From assembly GCA_965261775.1 (NCBI GenBank), contig OZ253477.1:1426001-1490000 (forward strand): a DNA stretch of 64,000 nucleotides. Reading direction: 5' to 3'. The notes under the pieces were generated by a model. That model searched no databases, was not told the origin of the DNA, and saw only the letters and a program-made list of their open reading frames with translations. This DNA is from G965261775 sp965261775 (GTDB lineage: Bacteria; Pseudomonadota; Gammaproteobacteria; Eutrophobiales; Eutrophobiaceae). A program made the position numbers and the translations under genes. Below, one piece after another: positions 60,054-64,000 of the stretch (within the stretch, counting starts at the first letter, position 1; each line of letters begins with the position of its first letter).

Positions 60054-60506
60054 TCAACCCGCCTTGATTTCCGTTACGACACCATGTTCAAATCGAACCG
60101 TAAATTTCCTGACGACCCCGCCTGAATATTGGGAGGGGTTTCGGAAATCTATCTCTATTTTGCTGTCATCGGGGTCAGTGCATTGCGCCCTCATTACGCG
60201 CATCGGGTTAGCTCCTCTTTCCCACTTCCTCGGATCAGCCTTTACTGTATAAATGCCACCGCCACCGGCAAGGAACGCCTCGGCAGGCCACATGCCCTTG
60301 ACCACCACCCGCTTATAAATCGATTCACGAAACGCTTCCCGAAAGCACTCCGAATCCTCGGCATACCTTTTGTCAACCAATTTTTTATGGTCCTCTTGCG
60401 TTACACGCATATTCCGCTTTCCACATGTCCCTTTAGGGGGTCCTGAAACAAAAAACGCCGACTCAAACCCGGAAAATTCCCCATCAATATCCTTGATATT
60501 AATCAT
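60054..60506 (-). CDS. Hypothetical protein, probably 5'-truncated
   Basis: 150 residues from the first ATG, but the frame stays open and protein-like for 47 more codons upstream to 60647 (GVVSRYGYGPNPLRLIAGKV, YLEPGKYTAMINIKDID), without a usual start codon. So the real N-terminus is missing, or the start is non-standard. The body has four Cys (GTCGKRNMR, DSECFREA) and beta-type strands. No family recognised. It lies between the two RTX genes. Confidence 0.5.
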   Translation of the reverse strand: MINIKDIDGEFSGFESAFFVSGPPKGTCGKRNMRVTQEDHKKLVDKRYAEDSECFREAFRESIYKRVVVKGMWPAEAFLAGGGGIYTVKADPRKWERGANPMRVMRAQCTDPDDSKIEIDFRNPSQYSGGVVRKFTVRFEHGVVTEIKAG

Positions 60507-60936
60507 CGCTGTATATTTTCCCGGCTCCAGGTAGACCTTGCCAGCGATAAGCCTCAGCGGATTTGGGCCATATCCATACCTTGATACAACACCACCAGAA
60601 TCTACTAAGGAATGAATGACGCATTGGCGTATGGTTGCCTTAATGAACTATGCGATCAAGGGAAAGTGGTTCCCAAACCACAAGAAAACGGCAGGGGCGG
60701 CTGGGCTTTATCGGAGGCCGAATATGAATGCCGTAGAGATGATGTTTAGGGACTATTGTATCTAATAACCTTTTTTAGGAGCATCATGGTGCCACGGGTA
60801 ACGATGATTTTGGTTTAGCAGGCGACGCACCAAGGCTTACTTAGATGGCGTAAACACCAACAGGGGATGACGGTCTGCTCAACTGCCTCTGGGAAAAGGT
60901 CCCCAATGAAACCGGAGAACCGTATTAGACCAAACA

Positions 60937-60965
60937 AGGGACCGCGCGCACCCCGCGGTCTCCCT
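60937..60965 (-). terminator. Hairpin downstream of the second RTX gene
   Basis: GGGACCGCG / CGCGGTCTCCC with one bulged T, about 25 bases past the RTX2 stop, matching the hairpin at 54121-54143. The flanking AACAGGGGATGACGGTC and ATGAAACCGGAGAACCG blocks are also shared. Confidence 0.6.
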
Positions 60966-60989
60966 GTAGACAGCCTCTCAAAACAACTG

Positions 60990-63900
60990 TCAGGCGGTTT
61001 GCCAGGCAGCCGCAATAACCGACTGTAGCTCATCCTTAACGTCTTGAGGAACCACACTACCGGCACCACTGGGCACACTGTATGACGCCATCGCCGAAAC
61101 CAGTTGTTCAACCTGGTTATTGAGCAATTCAGATGCGCCAGCTTCTATACTGTCCAGTTGGTAGTTGGTATTGCTGTACCAGTTATTGACGGTAACCTGG
61201 TCGTCGGTGCCTGCGACGGTGATTTGCAGGTTATTGCCACTGCGGCTAAACCACAAATCCTCAATAGAGACATCATCAAACTGAGCCACATCAACGCTGT
61301 CTGCCCGAGTATCGTAGTTGTTGATGGTGTCCGCACCGAAACCAGCACCAAACTCATAGGTGTCACTGCCGGCACCACCGTCAAGGGAGTCGTTGCCAGC
61401 ACCCCCGCGTAAGGTGTCATCACCATTATAGCCATACAGACGGTCGTTCTCATCACCGCCATTGAGGGTGTCATCGCCATTATCGCCATAGAGTTTATCG
61501 TTCCCATCGCCTCCATTGAGGGTGTCATCGCCATCACCGCCAGAGAGTTTATCGTTCCCATCGCCGCCGTTTATCACGTCATCGCTGGCATAACCGATTA
61601 GGGTGTCATTGCCATCGGTGGTTTGCAATACCTTCGCTTTGACCGTATCCACATCCCAGCTTGTGCCATCGGCAAACTCGATCGCGTTCAGCGTAGAACC
61701 GCCCGCCCCATCGTCCTCAAAGTAGTTCGATACCGTAATCACTTCACCGGTACTGCCAATGGTCAGATACAAGTCGTTACGGCTACGGTGCCGACTACGG
61801 TGCCAACTACGGCTGGCCGTGACATCGCTGGCGGCAATGCCCTCCAGAAAGCGCAGTACGTCGTGGCGGTCCGTACCGGTGTCATAGTGGGACACCGTGG
61901 TGTTGCCATCGCCCGAACCGAACAGGTAGGTATCGTTACCGGCACCGCCGTCAAGGGTATCCCCAGTGCCAGCGCCCCCGCGCAGGGTGTCATCGCCATC
62001 ACCGCCATAGAGGGTATCACGGCCATCACCGCCATCCAGGGTGTCATTACCGGCATCACCATAGAGGTGATCACGACCATCACCGCCATTGAGGGTGTCA
62101 TCGCCATCCTGCCCCCGGATATTATCGTTCCCATCGCCGCCGTTTATCACGTCATCGCTGGCAAAACCGATGATGGTGTCATTGCCATCGGTGGTTTGCA
62201 GTACCTTCGCCTTGACCGTATCCACATCCCAGCTTGTGCCATCGGCAAACTCAATCGCGTTCAGCGCACGACCGCCCGTCCCATCGCCGGAGAAGTAGCG
62301 CCATACGGTAATCACTTCACCGGTACTGCCAATGGTCAGACGCAAGTCGTAACGGCGGCTACGGCTGGCCGTGACATCGCTGGCGGAAATACCTTCCAGA
62401 AAGCGCAGCACATCGTTGCGACCCGCCCCGGTGTCATAGTTGACGATGGTAGTGTTGCCGTCGCCCGCACCGAACTCATAGGTATCATTACCAGCCCCGC
62501 CGTCAAGATAGTCATTGGCACCAGCGCCTCCGCGCAGGGTGTCATCGCCATTATCGCCATAGAGGGCATCACGACCATCACCGCCATTGAGGGTGTCATC
62601 GCCATCACCGCCAGAGAGTTTATCGTTCCCATCGCCGCTGTTTATCACGTCATCGGTGGCAAAACCGATGATGTTGTCATTGCCATCGGTACCCTGCAGT
62701 ACCTTCGCTTTGACCGTATCCACATCCCAGCTTGTGCCATCGGCAAACTCAATCGCGTTCAGCGCATGACCGCCCGCCCCATCGCCGTGGAAGTAACCCC
62801 ATACCGTAATCACGTCACCGGGACTGCCAATGGTCAGACGCAAGTCGCTATAATGGCTACGGCTGGCCGTGACATCGCTGGCGGCAATGCCTTCCAGAAA
62901 GCGCAGCACATCCGTTCGTTCGGCAGCGGTATCGCGGTTTCTGATGGTGGTATTGCCATCGCCCGAACCGAACAGGTAGGTGTCGTTACCGGCACCGCCG
63001 TCAAGGGAATCGCTGCCAGCGCCCCCGCGCAGGGTGTCATCGCCATTCCCGCCAGAGAGGGTATCACTACCATCACCGCCATTGAGGGTGTCGTTACCAC
63101 CCTCTCCGTAAAGCCTGTCATCACCCTCTCCACCGGACAGCGTATCGGTGCCACCACCACCCCATATGCTGTCGTTACCCGCGCCACCGTTTATCACGTC
63201 ATCGCTGGCATAACCCTGTATGAAGTCATCGCCATCGGTGCCCTGCAGTACCTTCGCTTTGACCGTATCCACATCCCAGCTTGTGCCATCGGCAAACTCA
63301 ATCGCGTTCAGCGCATAACCGCCGGCACCATCACCAGAGAAGTAATTCCATACGGTAATCACTTCACCGGTACTGCCAATGGTCAGATGCAAGTCGCTAT
63401 AGCTACGGCGGGCCGTGACATCGCTGGCGGCAATGCCTTCCAGAAAGCGCAGCACATCGTGGCGGTCCGCCCCGGTGTCATGGTTGAACACCGTGGTATT
63501 GCCATCGCCCGCACCGAACAGGTAGGTGTCGTTACCGGCATCGCCAGAGAGATAGTCGTTGGTCCCAGCGCCCCCGCGCAGGGTGTCGTTGCCCGCACCG
63601 CCATAGAGTCGGTCGTCCCCATCACCGCCATTGAGAGTGTCATCGCCATTCCCGCCAGAGAGTCGGTCGTCCCCATCACGGCCAATCAGTAAATCATGAC
63701 CATCTTGACCATAGATATGGTCATTGCCGGCGCCAGCATCAATAATATCGTTGCCGTCCATCCCATGAATACGGCTGCCATTATCGCCATCAAAAATAAT
63801 CTCATCGGCGTTGGTGCCATTCAGGTTGCCGTTGGTACTGATAACGTTGAATTCTTCCAGCAAGGCAGTAATAGCGGCCTCGTCTTCGGCATCACCGGCT

Positions 63901-63998
63901 TCATCGGCCTCATCGGCTGCATCGGCTGCATCAGCTGCATCGGCATCATCGGCCTCATCAATCCAGGTCTTTAACAGCGTAGTACCCTCCCAGCCAGC
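60990..63998 (-). CDS. RTX calcium-binding repeat protein, partial (RTX2)
   Basis: The open frame enters from the right edge (first codons read AGWEGTTLLKTWIDEAD) and ends at 60990, about 1002 codons, closely related to RTX1. It has four full NDTYLFGSGDG...FADGTSWDVD modules separated by GGDGND nonapeptides, then the same HCBP-type C-terminus (FDDVSIEDLWFSRSGN, ending AAWQTA). Calcium-bound repeats fold after type I secretion. Compared with RTX1 it carries an expanded Asp/Ala/Glu linker at 63890-63960 and no frameshift in the window. Confidence 0.9.
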   Translation of the reverse strand, partial: AGWEGTTLLKTWIDEADDADAADAADAADEADEAGDAEDEAAITALLEEFNVISTNGNLNGTNADEIIFDGDNGSRIHGMDGNDIIDAGAGNDHIYGQDGHDLLIGRDGDDRLSGGNGDDTLNGGDGDDRLYGGAGNDTLRGGAGTNDYLSGDAGNDTYLFGAGDGNTTVFNHDTGADRHDVLRFLEGIAASDVTARRSYSDLHLTIGSTGEVITVWNYFSGDGAGGYALNAIEFADGTSWDVDTVKAKVLQGTDGDDFIQGYASDDVINGGAGNDSIWGGGGTDTLSGGEGDDRLYGEGGNDTLNGGDGSDTLSGGNGDDTLRGGAGSDSLDGGAGNDTYLFGSGDGNTTIRNRDTAAERTDVLRFLEGIAASDVTASRSHYSDLRLTIGSPGDVITVWGYFHGDGAGGHALNAIEFADGTSWDVDTVKAKVLQGTDGNDNIIGFATDDVINSGDGNDKLSGGDGDDTLNGGDGRDALYGDNGDDTLRGGAGANDYLDGGAGNDTYEFGAGDGNTTIVNYDTGAGRNDVLRFLEGISASDVTASRSRRYDLRLTIGSTGEVITVWRYFSGDGTGGRALNAIEFADGTSWDVDTVKAKVLQTTDGNDTIIGFASDDVINGGDGNDNIRGQDGDDTLNGGDGRDHLYGDAGNDTLDGGDGRDTLYGGDGDDTLRGGAGTGDTLDGGAGNDTYLFGSGDGNTTVSHYDTGTDRHDVLRFLEGIAASDVTASRSWHRSRHRSRNDLYLTIGSTGEVITVSNYFEDDGAGGSTLNAIEFADGTSWDVDTVKAKVLQTTDGNDTLIGYASDDVINGGDGNDKLSGGDGDDTLNGGDGNDKLYGDNGDDTLNGGDENDRLYGYNGDDTLRGGAGNDSLDGGAGSDTYEFGAGFGADTINNYDTRADSVDVAQFDDVSIEDLWFSRSGNNLQITVAGTDDQVTVNNWYSNTNYQLDSIEAGASELLNNQVEQLVSAMASYSVPSGAGSVVPQDVKDELQSVIAAAWQTA
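61640..63330 (-). repeat. Tandem RTX modules of about 500-570 bp (RTX2)
   Basis: The near-identical block GACCGTATCCACATCCCAGC plus flanks recurs at about 61.65, 62.22, 62.72 and 63.27 kb. The same block recurs in RTX1 at 54.82, 55.36, 55.91, 56.41 and 56.91 kb. The minus strand of these blocks codes for DGTSWDVDTVKAK. They offer long homologies for recombination. Confidence 0.85.
63893..63960 (-). repeat. Simple-sequence repeat in the RTX2 linker
   Basis: Plus-strand units such as GGCTGCATCGGCTGCATCAG encode alternating Asp-Ala and Asp-Glu-Ala on the minus strand (ADAADAADEADEA). RTX1 has only DEADDAEDEA at the same place, so the tract expanded in RTX2 by about 45 bases in frame. Confidence 0.8.
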
Positions 63999-64000
63999 GT

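Noticed and set aside
60612..60749. 45-codon plus-strand frame starting MNDALAYGCLNELCDQGK
   Set aside because: Has a purine-rich leader but one too close to the start, overlaps the open extension of the minus-strand gene, and has no family; left unannotated.
61623..63692. 689-codon plus-strand frame opposite RTX2
   Set aside because: Same effect as opposite RTX1: repeat codon bias keeps the antisense frame open.

Overview
The window looks like a chromosomal stretch of a gammaproteobacterium. The evidence is the tmRNA tag ANEDNYALAA, the argH / AlgZ-AlgR-type gene neighbourhood, and ordinary proteobacterial erpA, smpB, yggX, mutY, thiS-thiG, cysQ and proteobacterial-type gshA genes. I do not assign a genus. 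Conserved housekeeping genes lie at 1-1207 and 36299-52822. Between and after them lie two accessory regions: a defence island (about 3.7-35.9 kb) and a pair of RTX repeat-protein genes (54-64 kb, running off the right edge).

Defence island, first half (3742-17796). A unit of about 0.9-1.0 kb containing a complete ssrA (tmRNA) gene occurs twice in direct orientation, and 12 kb lies between the copies. That 12 kb holds a UvrD-like helicase, a broken hypothetical gene, an excisionase-like wHTH protein, a chimeric remnant (PLD-helicase start joined to a DUF4391-like end), a GxxExxY protein, a type III Mod gene with an in-frame amber codon, a DUF1016 nuclease, the type III Res subunit and a HamA/DUF1837-like nuclease whose ribosome binding site sits in a potential hairpin. 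No integrase is visible.

Defence island, second half (17797-35873). An unrecognised protein precedes a type I restriction-modification operon: half-size HsdS, HsdM, full HsdS and HsdR. The operon is interrupted by accessory genes: a four-helix-bundle gene, a GIY-YIG gene between perfect 26-bp inverted repeats, a 1585-residue STAND NTPase resembling Avs proteins (N-terminal nuclease-like region, C-terminal winged helix), an hsdR remnant and a Fic protein. A YgjP-like metallopeptidase, a frameshifted HARE-HTH/nuclease gene, an XRE/methyltransferase remnant and a sulfotransferase follow. The recurring pattern is small nuclease or helper genes bracketed by imperfect palindromes inside restriction genes, often beside a partial duplication of the host gene.

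Core region (36299-52822). It carries tRNA-Gly(CCC), a CheY-like receiver, an MBL hydrolase, thiS-thiG, cysQ, an outer-membrane barrel, catalase, an unknown protein, tRNA-Phe(GAA), yggX, mutY, an AsmA-family protein, argH, an AlgZ/AlgR-like two-component pair, gshA and a TerB-like protein.

Right end (53104-64000). An orphan DNA methyltransferase faces two paralogous RTX calcium-binding repeat genes on the minus strand. The downstream paralogue has several frameshifts in its 3' repeats, while the other stays open to the window edge. Ankyrin, lipoprotein and hypothetical genes lie between them.
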